Of a stretch of DNA of 64,000 bases, positions 1-11,234 are shown in pieces. Below the pieces are notes generated by a model that saw only the letters and a list, made by a program, of their open reading frames with translations, was not told the DNA's origin and ran no database searches. How positions within the stretch are numbered: the stretch's first letter is position 1; each line of letters starts with the position of its first letter. The stretch comes from Microbotryomycetes sp. JL201 (lineage: Eukaryota > Basidiomycota > Microbotryomycetes): positions 1 to 64,000 of the forward strand of contig JAQYUZ010000021.1 of assembly GCA_033819885.1 (NCBI GenBank). The letters run 5' to 3'. Both the position numbers and the translations under genes were made by a program.

Positions 1-943
1 TTTCTCCAATTTGACTTGACAGAACTCAGTTCGGCAAAATCGGCCGCCAAAAAGTTCAACGAGCAAGAGTCGAGGCTGGATATCATAATATGTAATGCCG
101 GAATTATGGCGTGGCCATACGAGATCAAAGGCGGGGTCGAGATTCAATTCTGGAACCACCTTGGGCACTTCGCCATCGTGCAGGAGCTTTTGCCAGTGCT
201 CAAAGAGACCGCGAAGCAACCAGATGCTCATGTTCGCATTGTCAATGTCAGCAGTGCAGGCGAGTGCTTCTGACCAGGATCCACAAGCCCGCTGCAAGTG
301 CTCACACGCTGCTCGAATAGGCCACAAGCTCACCGCGAAACCGGACTTCTCGTCCCTCGAAGCTGTCAATGCACAGATGATGAGCACTTGGCATCGCTAT
401 GGACAGAGCAAACTCGTGCGAAAAAATCACTTATACTTAATCAATCAAGCGGCTGACTATTAGACTCGCCAGTCCAATATTCTGTTCACGAAAGCTTTGC
501 AGAAGCGAGTCGATACAGACGGTATCCGCTGCTTGTCATTGCACCCTGGCGTCATTCACAGCGAACTCTTGCGTGGCACTGCCCAGACCTATGGCCAGTT
601 GCTCGGAGTGAGCATCGCTGTGAAAATTGTTGACGAGTTCTGTTGACAAACGCCTTGACGCAGAATATTGCAAATTACCTTTCGTCCTTGCTCTCGATGA
701 CAACGTACGAAGGCGCCAAAACTCAGCTATACGCAGCGACCAGTCCCGAGGTCGACGAGCTCAATCTCAAGTAAGAGCAGATCTTGAGTGATAGTTCAAG
801 AGCTCATTTGCTCCTGGCACAGGGGGGCCTACCTGACGCCAATCGCGTCCGTCATGACACCTTCAGCGTACGCTCAGGACCCTGATCTGGCCGAGTCGCT
901 GTGGTCTCTCAGCGAAAGGGCCGTGCGCGATTTGTCCAAGTGA
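1..943 (+). CDS. Short-chain dehydrogenase/reductase, 5' end outside window
   Basis: This is a NAD(P)-dependent oxidoreductase of the short-chain dehydrogenase superfamily, closest in style to retinol dehydrogenase/WWOX-like fungal enzymes. The frame is open from base 1, so the nucleotide-binding Gly motif lies upstream of the window. Visible are the ICNAGIM motif, NVSSAGHKL across an intron, and the active-site YGQSK (YxxxK), followed by LSLHPGVIHSEL typical of the family. Four introns are needed: about 260-320 (apparent GC donor), 439-485, one ending before 665, and one ending near 823. Translation ends RAVRDLSK at the TGA at 941-943. The gene is convergent with XRN1, about 105 bases away. 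The substrate cannot be told from sequence. Confidence 0.85.
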
Positions 944-1048
944 TACAGAATCAGACAACACAACAAGCACTACAACATTGAGGAATAGCCATCATTCAAG
1001 CCAAGCCCAATAATTATATTCGCTGTTGATTCTGTTCATGCTGTAAGC

Positions 1049-4000
1049 TCAGACTTCTGTTGCGGCGCCCCCACGAGCACGGCCGCGACCTCGTCCACGA
1101 CCTCTTGCAGACGCCTGATGTCCGTTTGTTAGAGAGTCAGGCGGAGGCACATGAACACCCCGTCCATTCGGCACAGCGTTGAAACCTCCGCGCCTGCCTC
1201 GCTGAGCTGAAACGCCTCCATGGCCCGCAGGCACATTAGGGGGTGCCGCGGCTTGTTGCGCAGAAATGCCAAGGATCCCACCAAGGCGTTGTTGCTGACT
1301 CAATGTGGAGTCATCTTGCACCGTACGATTCGTTGAACACTTCTCGCCACGGGCGACCGCACCGTACGCGTTTTGATCAAAGTCTTTCGGTGGGCGCTGC
1401 ACGAAACCTCCTCTGCGGATCCAAGTACGAGTGAGAAGAGTACGACAAACCTCGCTCCGACAAACGTACCGAATGGCTCCTTTGCCTCGATTGCCGTTGG
1501 CAGGTGCTGGATGGAATCCTCCGGCCGGCAGGCCTTTCGCTGGCAAGATGGCCGGACCTCCAACTGGTCCACGTGTGAACAAAGGTTGACCTCGATTGCT
1601 TGGTTTGCCTCTTTTGGGTGCAGACGTAGGTGGCGCACTAGCTTGCGGACCCGATTGCAGAGCAAACTGAGGATCCGTCAAGTTCAGCATGGTGTTGGGT
1701 GCAACGCTCGCGCCCCTATGTGGAGAGCACCTGAGAAAAGATATGATCAGCAAGCAGGCGCTTGCACAAGCAGGATTCGCACTGACCTGTCTCCGAGCGT
1801 GGAGCCGCCGATGAATTCGACGTCAAACACGACATCGATCAATCCGGTCTGAATGCCGACGACGACACCTTGAGCGGCGAGCGGAACGCTTCCAGAGTCT
1901 GTCACTGCAATGACTCGATCTCCAAGAGTGTAGCGCTGGTCCCGCAACCTCGAAGCGGCGTGTGATGGCTTGAGCAGGGCGGCGCGCGGGATGCCATTGA
2001 TGGCTGCTTGCTTGAGGCTGCTCAGATTCTTGGAAGACTTCAAGCGGTCGGCCATAGCCTCAACAAGGCACACAGTATTCTTGAGACGAGCAGCCATCAG
2101 CACCAAAAAAGACGAATCGCGAATGGTCAAGAGCTGACCTTGTCTAGCTGCTCCGACCAGAGAGGCACCTTCTCAAAATCGCGCACGCCCTTTTCCTTGA
2201 TCCATTGCTTGAGATCGGACACGCGCTGCTCGACGATGGACGGATCAAAGAAGTCTGTGGCCTTCGTCAAGTCGCCACGCCGATTGTCGAGCGCCTGAAT
2301 CACTTCGGGGAACTTGGTTCTGTACTCTCCTATAAGACTGATGGCTTCGTCACTGAACTCCCATCCAGACTCGCCCTTGCGCGAATAGCCCAACACTTTT
2401 TGGCCCTTTGCCTCAAACTTTAGATTGAGACCAATGTTTATCTTTTGTGTCTTGTGGTGGATAATGACACTCGACGTTATCTTGGCGAGGGCCAATCCGG
2501 ACATTTTGAGAATGCGGTTAAGCGCATGCGCGGGCGTGTAGTTGCCTTCGCCGGCAGTGGCGATCTTTTGCCTGAAGACGAGTCTTTCTGCTTTGTCGCT
2601 CGGAAAGAACTGCACAAAGTGCGTCAATCCTGCATCGCGGCTGACTTTTCTGGGTGACTCACGGCAATGCGAATGGACAGCTGACCGTTGTCGTACCCGG
2701 TCACTTGCGCTGGCACGCCATACATGGCGGCGCCCAAAAAGAAGACTTTGCTGCCCTCCGGGAACTCCAGCTCGACTGGCAACGCTTCGCGCTCCTGTTG
2801 ACTCGGTGTCGTCAGAATTGACTGTGATGAAACGTCGAAAACTGACCATGAAGCGAACGTCCTCATTCTCGACCTTAGTCACAACCGTCTGCAGCGCAAA
2901 ATGTCCGGCATCTTCCTCGAAGTCTTTTACTTGCGATCCGTCGTCGAGTCTTTTGAGGCCTGCTCACAACCCATTCAGGCCGAGTCACAGAATTGTTTCA
3001 CCAGCAACACGTACCTTTGATGAGCTTGGCATGTACGAGCATATCAATGTGTCCAATCATGCAGGCTTTGTTCTTCGAGTGAGTGAATTCGATCTTGTCT
3101 GCAGCTCGCTTCATGGCAATGGCTTCGCCACCAGACAACGGATTCTTGCGAACAGGCTTTCCAATGCCCAATTCGTCTTGCTCGTAGCAAAACAGCTCGT
3201 CAGAGACACCCGTCACCAGAGCCTCATGCAAGTACGGGTACCCGACAAAGACGCGTCGGCCGAGGATCAGCTTGGCAACGTCTTCGGGTTTGGCCCCTTC
3301 AAATTCGTTCTCGATCGAGATGACCATGCTCTCGCGTTTTGAGTCGGCTTGGAACACGTTCACACCATGGTATCCGAGTGTTGCCGAAAACGGGATGGTG
3401 TGCAGAGAAGGAAAGCCAGAGATTGCGTCCTTGCCAAGAAGCACGCCGGGAGCCAACCCCTTGACGAGCGACATACCGTCCTTCAGAACGGGCAGCTTGA
3501 ATGGCTCGACGCGGGTGTGGCAGTGGACCAAGTCTGGGAAGAAGCCCGGCAGAGAAGACGGGTACGTCTGATCCAGCGCTACGTCGAAAATGAAACGCCA
3601 GGCATTGCCGAAGGTGTTGCGCTGGCGCTCTTCTTTTGTCAATCTCGGCTCGCGCGTGGCCATGGTTGATAGCAATCGCTTTTGGTCAATGAACGGAATC
3701 TTGACGACAGCCTCCCAATCTTGCTTCTTGCCGTTCAAATCGGCCTCAAAGTTGGTTGGGTAAAAGTCGATGATGGGAGACACCGGATCCGACATGAGGT
3801 CGCGATAGGCGGATGGAATGTGACTTGACGACAGATCGGGCAAGACGCCCATCAATTGCTCAAATGGCCGGAACGGCGTGCCGAGCTCAAAATTGAACTC
3901 GTAAGAAGCCGCTTTCGAGAGGTCGGAGACTTTCGGCGCGTAATGATAGTCGTAGAACCAACCCCAAGAAGCGACACCGTCGTAGTAGTAGTGTAGCACC

Positions 4001-6269
4001 CACTGTAAGCCTTCAATGTATCGGAATGCAATCTTTTCCCTCTCTTCTTCGTCAAAATAGGAGAATTCCAGTTTCTCCTGCATGTGCGAGCGATAAGCAT
4101 TCTTTCCACGATGAGCATGTGTCTGAACACACCTGATAATACTTGTCTTTCCATTCGACAAATTGAGCATCGACCTGACGGGTGCGCTCTTCCAAAGCCT
4201 CTTCTTCACTGAGCTCTTTCACATGCTCCGCTCGATCGTATTTGCCAATGACGCGCAGAATCGCCTTCTTCCATTCTGCATCCGCTTCATTTTCTTCTCT
4301 GGCCATTTCTACGAGGTCGTCGTCGAAGCATACGCGAATAATCGGCATGTCGTCCGGGTCATATTGGTCGTAAAAGACATCGAGCTTGAGCTGTTCAGCT
4401 AGTGCGTTCAAAAAACGCTTGTCGCGAGCGGGCAACCCCGACGGAATGTCGAGGTGTGCATTGGGCGAAAACTGGCCCAAATTCTCGAGGATAAACGTAC
4501 GAACGAGTCCAAAAATGCGTTCTTGCTCCTTGGTGAGTGCTGGAAACATCAAATCAGTTTTTGAAGATGACGCACAGTCTCCGCCGACGTACACACGCCA
4601 TGTCTGGGCTTTGGCTTGTCTTCGTCTCGTCCGTGTTTGCCTTGCAGCCAGCCAGCATCCATTACTTCGCGCTCATAATGATCTCGCTCGTCGAGTGCCA
4701 ACTCGTCTAGCACGAGCTGAAGGCGCTTGACATTGAGCTTGCCGTACTCGTTTATGTAACCGCCTAGGCCCCTGCTGTCAGCGCGAATCGTCCAGGCCTT
4801 CCGAAGAAAGGCACATACCGGCAGTTGGCAGAACACGCTTATAAATGTCAAACAACAAAGATAATGCGCCTTCATTGATGTGCAAGCTGGGTAAATGCGG
4901 CAAAAAATCGTTGCCGATGAAAATGTTGAGGAGGATAAAGTCATCGATGATACGCTCCAGATCGTATTCGAAAGACAATGGCGGCGAGCTACTCTTGAGA
5001 GACGAGAATTCGAGGTCGAGGTACTCTCGGAACAGAGAAAGGTGCAGCAGGAAAAAATTTGTAGATTCGAGGCCGCTGCACGCACAGCGCAAATACTTAG
5101 TAGACTGCAGAAGCGCACTTCGATCGGAAAGCTTACCCTTTTGACTTGTTGCGCTGCGGTCCGAATTTGACCTCTTCTCGCAACAGGCAAAAGTGGGGGT
5201 CATGGCTGAGCAGGCCGAGCATGATCAAGTCGGCATCGAGGCCGTACAAGCAATGACGAGTGTTGGCATCATAGCCGGGCTGCGCCTTCTTGAGGCGAAT
5301 GTACTCCATAATTTTATGCTCGCCCTCGCCCGGGACCTGTGCGTGGGTGTCAGCGCTTCGGACGGGAGCCGTTGCCGCATTCGAGCCTGACCTCGTGTCC
5401 TGACAAGACAATCTCCACGCCACGCCAGTCGGCATCTTCAGACACCTTTTTGGCCAAGAAATACTTGAGCTGTTGCGATAGTCTCGCCATGAAAGGCGTA
5501 CCTGAACGAGCGAACTTGTCAGCATGTTGCTCGAACGCAATGGCTGTGTTCAAGCGCACCAGGCGTGATACAATTAGAGTCGAACCCATCTCCTTCTGGG
5601 ATCTCTTCGCCCTTTGCCTTTGCTTTGTCGAGCACTTCTTTCGCCTCTTTTGCCGTCCTGAAACGGCGACTACGCTGCTGATTCATTTTTGCTCGTGGTG
5701 CGACGCCGTCTATCGCCAAGAAGAATAGCTTTTGCGGCTTGATTACTGAAAACAGGTGCGAAATATATGCAAAGATGGCGAGGAAGATGTCTTCCTCTGA
5801 AATTCGGAACGTTGCGTCCGAGTCGTTCGGGTGCGAGCAGTTGTGAATGATACCATTCATGTCGAGGTCTGCCAGCAATGCATATGGTGTTGGCAATCAG
5901 CGGCACCAACACGTCAGCTGACTCGACGACGACAGCCTCTCCCACTCGAGCTGCAGCGAGCTTGACGTACACAGCGCGTCGAACTCTGGGATTCTGTTCT
6001 CTTGAATGATTTGAGAGATGAGCGGGTACCGTTCGCTGCGTTCCGGAGCGTCAGCGGTGTCCGGAGGTGGGTGACGCAGCGCGGTGGCGCAACTCACGAC
6101 ATGAAGCGGAAAAACTGGCGAGCGCAAAGCTCGTTTGTCAGTCACATGTTCAAAGAGGCTGTCGCCGTCGAGGACGCACCTTTGGAATACCTGTAGCGAT
6201 GGGCCGGTGGGCGGATCAGCGATGGCCGAACTCGATCAACAGCAGAATGCACGCCGGCGACTGACCCAT
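1049..6269 (-). CDS. XRN1: 5'-3' exoribonuclease XRN1 (Kem1)
   Basis: This is the cytoplasmic 5'-3' exoribonuclease that degrades decapped mRNA. The N-terminal nuclease half is almost collinear with yeast Xrn1: [40 protein letters not shown] (Mg-binding region), [26 protein letters not shown] and [14 protein letters not shown]. Further on come [20 protein letters not shown] and HYAPKVSDL, then the SH3-like/PAZ region ([30 protein letters not shown]). The tail is Gly/Arg-rich and ends [15 protein letters not shown]. Many short introns interrupt it. The first three coding exons are tiny: ATGG (6269-6266), 11 nt (6190-6180) and 17 nt (6114-6098). Spliced, they give MGIPKFFRFMSERYPL, the conserved family start, which fixes the start codon. 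The nuclear paralogue Rat1 is less likely because the sequence tracks Xrn1 past the nuclease domain. Confidence 0.95.
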
Positions 6270-6566
6270 GGCGAAAGATCAAACGAGCCGAGCTCGTAGC
6301 TGCCGCTATGCTCTACTGTGGTGTGCGGTTGTTACCGCGCCGAAAGTGGCTTCGAGGTGAGTCCAATCGCTCGCGGCCCGCTTCCCTCGTCCAAGACTGA
6401 CCAATATCAGGTGCATCTTCTTCTGTCAGCACAACAAATACGTATCACAATTGGCTAGCATCATTGAGCCGTGAGCTGATAAAATTTGCCTACGTCAATG
6501 CGGTGGCGATAAATTCAGGACGATGGGTCGCTTGAATTACAACAAGAACAGAGCTGCTGCGATGCA

Positions 6567-7441
6567 TCATTGCACATTCGGCGAACCGGGGACCGACGAT
6601 CCCCCGGCGAGCAGCTTCTCAATGTCTGCGCCGAGATCTTGTGGTTTCGTCGTCGGCGAGTATCGGTGCACAACCTTGCCTTCACGATTGATGATGAATT
6701 TACTAAAGTTCCACTTGATCATCTCGGTGCCGAAAATGCCTTTGGCATGCGACTTGAGATATTTAAAGACCTCGTTCGTGTTGTCGCCGTTGACGTCGCT
6801 CTTCTTCATCATCGGGAACGTGCTGGGGATCGCAGCCAGATGCGAGCGGGGTCAGCAGCAAACACCATCAGCCTCTCATTCGTAGAAGCCTACACTCCAT
6901 AGTTGAGAGAGCAGAACGACGAAATCTCGTCATCGGTACCGGGGTCCTGGTGGCGACATCTGAGCTCCTTCCTAGTTCAAACAGCATCGCGTCGTGCTAC
7001 GAACCTGACCACCAAATTGGTTGCATGGGAAGCCAATAATCTCAAAGCCCTGCCAAGACCGCGAAATCTCGCTGCTCAGTCACGTGAACGCTTTCGTCCC
7101 CTTTCAGTCTGGCGCTCACCTGATCCTTGTACTTTTGATCTGACGGGACGTCAGCGAGCATGGTTTACGGATACACGTCAGCAATCAATCTCATGGTCGT
7201 CAACATTGGCACGCTGCGGACATCCGGGCTGACGGGCCCGGCCAGTCGCCGAAGCGAGTGCGCGCTGTGAACCTCAGAGAGACTGACAAAGCTTCTCGAG
7301 CGCCTCAAACTGCGGCGTAAAACCGCATTTGCTGGCAGTGTTGACGACGAGTACGACCTTGTCCTTGAGCGAGCTGAATTCGTATGGCTTGCCCGATGGG
7401 CGCTCGGCTTTGAGGTCATAGAATGAAGCGACGGACGACAT
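6567..7441 (-). CDS. Glutathione peroxidase family thiol peroxidase (Gpx3/Hyr1-like)
   Basis: This is a Gpx-family peroxidase reducing H2O2 and lipid hydroperoxides, in fungi usually with thioredoxin as reductant. The start [20 protein letters not shown] leads to the peroxidatic cysteine in [11 protein letters not shown] (about residue 39). After an intron come [10 protein letters not shown] and [18 protein letters not shown], which carries the second cysteine of 2-Cys fungal Gpx enzymes. The last exon has [20 protein letters not shown], with the Trp and Asn of the catalytic tetrad. Cysteine, not selenocysteine, is encoded. The length of about 165 residues is normal. It lies head-to-tail between the deubiquitinase and XRN1 on the same strand. 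Three introns are likely. Confidence 0.93.
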
Positions 7442-7655
7442 GGCTGCAGCAGCAAGGTCATCGAATCAGCTGTTGGCTCGGAGCCATCATTGTTCAGTGA
7501 GTGCTCACTGCGAAGCTGTTGCAGGAATGGAGAACAGACGGATCGCCGGAGCAGCAACAGATTGACAACTGAACTGGTCAAGATCGAACGATCAGGAGCG
7601 CAGCAATTTTCTATGCGATAACAAAGGCACAGCGTGCCATGCTACAAATAAATAT

Positions 7656-10580
7656 CTACAATTGACTCTTGTACGGCGAATCCACACCTTCATCTTGCGC
7701 GGACTCGTGCGCAACACGCTCATAAAACCTAGAGTCGACACCAATTTGTCAGCATTCTCGCCATCAAAAAGTGACGCAGAACAGAGTCAAGCTCACAGTA
7801 TGTACGCTTTTGATCGGAGAACTTCGTCAAGTGAACATGCTCGTACGTCCTCATCCGAGCAAAAGAACCACCGCCTGTCGCTCGTGCCACCGGGACCTTT
7901 GCCGTACCGGTCAGACTTGACGTACGCCGAGTAATGTCCCGTGACAAGTGTACCAAAGTGCACAACAACGGCGTATAACGAGTACCGAGCATCACCAACT
8001 GCAACCTCTGGCAAGACTGGTCCAGACTGTCCTTTCGCGTCCGTTGTGCCATTCGCAGGCGCCTTTCTCATTGGGGCCTTGCCCGTCGGAGCAAGGAATG
8101 GCGACAAGTCTAGTTCTTGCGGAAATGTTAACGCGTCATCGCGCTTCTTGAGACTCGTGAAAGGCGCCCCGAACAAGGACGATTTGTTGGTTTGCTGAAA
8201 CCGTTTCAGATGGATGACAAGGACAGGAGGCAAATCGGGAGCCGAAATGAGATAACGTTTGTGCGCCTTGCGCAAAATGTACCTGGCTTTCGGCGGCGCC
8301 TTTGTTTCTGGCTTGCGAGAGGCGTCCGTCGACGTTGATGTGGCTTTGGACGGAGTGGTCGAAACGGCAACCGTATTGACTACCACTCCAGATGTGTTGC
8401 TAGCAGACGCATCACTGACACTATGTGCGCGCGACTGTGCCCGCGACGCTGATGGGGTAATGTCATTGCTTTCTGCAAGCTTTTCAATGTTGGCAGTCGT
8501 AAGCGGCTCTCGCACGAGTCCCGTTGACATGTTAGAGTCGCTGTTGATACTAAGGTCGGTGGCGGAACCGTCCTCGACATCGGCAAAAGCTGCACGCTCC
8601 TCGTCTCTTGTCGACACGTCCGAGGGCTCGGAATCCAGGGAAAGTTGCGACGAGCCTGCTGGCGATAGCGGCATTGTATTTGAAGCAGAGTCGGACGGCG
8701 CCAAAGAATCGCGCCGCTGTAGGCCGCCTTCGCTAGCCAGATCTGTCGTCAGCGTCAGCGACCGCTTGCGGTGCTTCTCGGCGCGCTTCTGCGCCTTTTC
8801 TTGCTTTCGCTTCTCGACCAAGTCTGGGTTCAGCAATTTCCAGCAGTTGTGGCATGCAAAACTGTTGTCCCCCTCCAAAACTTCGACGCTGGTGAACTGC
8901 CGGAGGCATTCGTACAAGTCTGTCGACATTTGTTCCGAGCTGACTCTCAACGAAGCCATCGAGTTTGTGAGAGAAGGTATTGAGGAGCTAGACGAGTCGG
9001 CTGACGGCGCAGCAGATCCTGGCGGACGCGCGATACGAATCGGCAGAGGGTCCTTCGACGGCGCCGGAATCTCGACGAGCAAACGACGAATGTATGCGAC
9101 TTGCTCTGCTGTCGGTCTGGGGATCTTTGGTTTGCTCTTGCGGCTCGAACTCGATTTCGACTCGCTGGCTGAGGAGCTCAAGAGCGACCCGCTGCGACCG
9201 AGTGGCGAAGCCTCCCTTGCTCGCGAGGCGGACCGTCCGCCCAACCAAGACTTTCCTGACAAACGCTGAGGGTCGATCGATTCCTGCCGCGATCTTGGCT
9301 TGCGGTCATCGTCAGACTCAAGCTCCGACGCAGAGGAGCTTGCTTCTGTCTCGCTCAGCGAAAAGTACGGCCGTCCAGACTCGTTGGCGCTGCTTTCGTT
9401 TGACTTTGACGAGGATCCAGGACTGCTCGACCGTTTGCCGAACATTTTGCGAATCCTGTCTCGCTGTGAACCAATGCCTGTCAGATTCAAAAGCTGTCTG
9501 GGCTGAAAAGAAAAGGGGCTCACCCGTTTCGTCTTGTTGCCAGCGTCATCCCTGAGTGACAGAGAAATGTCCATGAAATCTTCCGTTCTTCGTGAGACTG
9601 TATATGTGCAGGGTCAGAACGCCGCCTGCTTCGTCAAGTGATGCAAATTCGACTTGCCGTGCTTGCACTCGCTACAAATTACGATGCTCGCGAGTTTGCC
9701 ATCGAAGACGTCCGCTATGAAAGGCTTCATTTGCCCCGAGGCGGCACTCGCGTTCTTGTCGTCTTCGTCGCTGTCGTCTTCCGATGAAGAGGACGAATCG
9801 CTTTCGCTTGACGTGGCCACGACCTGATCGGCATCTTTCTTTCTCGACGGATTTTCGCCCGTGGGCGTTCTCATATCTTCGCCGTTGACAAACGCGCGGA
9901 GGGTTGCAGTCCTGGATTGCGGCGGCGGCCTTGTCCGGACATGCTTATCAACCTTTTTGATCAGGTCGACCTCTTCCATCATGACGCCGTCAATCAAGTG
10001 GCGCAGCATTTCGTGCGCGTCCTGCTGGGTTGCTTGGGCGTACTCTTCGTGCTTGACGCTCATATATCTGAGTAACGCTTTCGGGTTGAGCACCTTGCGC
10101 CCGCGCGACGTATCGTTGGACAAGTCGAGGTTCTTGAGCAGGTTGAGCAGCGCCTGAGTGATTGGCAGCGGTGACGGCAGCGTTGCCGGGTCGGGGTCAT
10201 ACTCAGGTGAAGCTGGTGATAGTCTGCGTAACGCGGGTGACGACTCTGGGGCTCGCATGATGATTTCGCTCAGAGGCTGTGACACGGCCAACGCCTGCAA
10301 GACGGTATTGTAGAAGCATCTGCACAATTTGCGACAAGGTCAGGACACGTCTCTGAAGGCAGGGGCGTCAATGCGTCTTGGCCTACGAGTTGCCGAGGTT
10401 GACGAGGCCGACACTGCATGCAGGCACATGAGGCACGGCAAAAGTGGGGTGGCGCCGAAACGAAGTTCAGCCAAATTGGGCGGAGATTGCGGCATGATAA
10501 TGCTACACTGACTGGTAGATATCTGTGACTGGCTCTTCCTTGTTCTTGCTTAGAATCGTGTTTCTTCCACCTCTTAGCAT
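7656..10580 (-). CDS. Ubiquitin carboxyl-terminal hydrolase (USP/UCH family C19, USP16-like)
   Basis: This is a cysteine protease that removes ubiquitin from proteins. The Cys box reads GLVNLGNSCFYNTVLQALA once the intron ending just before 10320 is removed. It is followed by QQDAHEMLRHLIDGV and, after an acidic Ser-rich insert, IVICSECKHVSRRTEDFMDI spliced across a GC-AG intron (9657-9598). A long low-complexity Ser-rich middle holds CHNCWKLLNP, a zinc-type CxxC. The His box region is VLVIHLKRF and HYGTLVTGHYSAYVKSDR-like sequence; the end is RSKAYILFYERVAHE, with the final exon at 7656-7710. The start MLRGGRNTILSKNKEEPV at 10580 is the nearest in-frame ATG upstream of the Cys box and is only moderately certain. 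The mix of Cys-box and zinc-ribbon insertion resembles USP16/USP45 and fungal relatives. Confidence 0.88.
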
Positions 10581-11234
10581 GACGGAACCGCGGCCGCCGG
10601 CAGCTTGCGGTACGCCCTGGCCGTGTGCGCGCCCTCAAAGCGAGCAATCGCTGTCGGTTCCTGCGGGAGGGCAGCAACAAATGTCAGAAAGTAGTTTGGC
10701 CGGCCGAAGAGGACGTTCAAGCCGTCTGTTGCAGCGCGGGCGCCGTGAGACTGCGAGCGTTTACTGTGGACGGTGCGCGCCAAAGTTGGTGGACGCCTGT
10801 GGCCCGCATCGCCACACAGAGCGCCGGCACAGCCTCTTTGACCTCTAACTATAGATCCTGCAGCTTGCCTGTATGCGGCTCTCGCGCCACAATGCCGAGA
10901 TATTCGAGCCGAGTCGAACAGCTCACGTACCAAAGGTCCTGGGCTTCGGCGTCGGCGGCAGAGCGTGCACGCTGGGCTGCAAAATGACTCTCGAGCAGGT
11001 ACAGCCTTTCACGGTGCCTTGATGAGCCGTCGGATGTTTCCAGTCGCGATGCCGTGTCCCGCTTACGCAACCGAAACAAAGCGTCCGACGCAACCGAGAG
11101 CTGCTTGGCGCGAGTCGAGATTTGGCTCACCCGGCGAGCCGACAACTGCTCAAACAGTTCTGAATCACAATCTCAGCACGTCGAGCACGCCAACGACAAA
11201 TTTACAAAATTCATCCAACAACAGATGATTGCAA
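10581..11234 (-). other. Gap between the deubiquitinase and SPF45; possible unrecognised exon(s)
   Basis: These 650 bases hold two long minus-strand open frames: about 11145-10849 (Arg/Ser-rich, containing SRLETSDGSSRHRERLYLL) and about 10933-10574 (containing NVLFGRPNYFLTFVAALPQE). Neither starts with ATG and neither resembles a family I know. A splice acceptor and donor (attttgcag and TAC|gtgagc) flank a short piece near 10980-10930, so a small divergent gene, or 5' exons of the deubiquitinase, remain possible. No confident gene is called. Confidence 0.3.

Noticed and set aside
8259-9269. 336-residue plus-strand open frame
   Set aside because: It is antisense to the Ser-rich middle of the deubiquitinase; its composition mirrors that sequence and it has no family resemblance.
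10270-10680. 136-residue minus-strand frame across the deubiquitinase 5' end
   Set aside because: The conserved Cys box is in another frame and is reached only by splicing; this frame is a shadow through introns.
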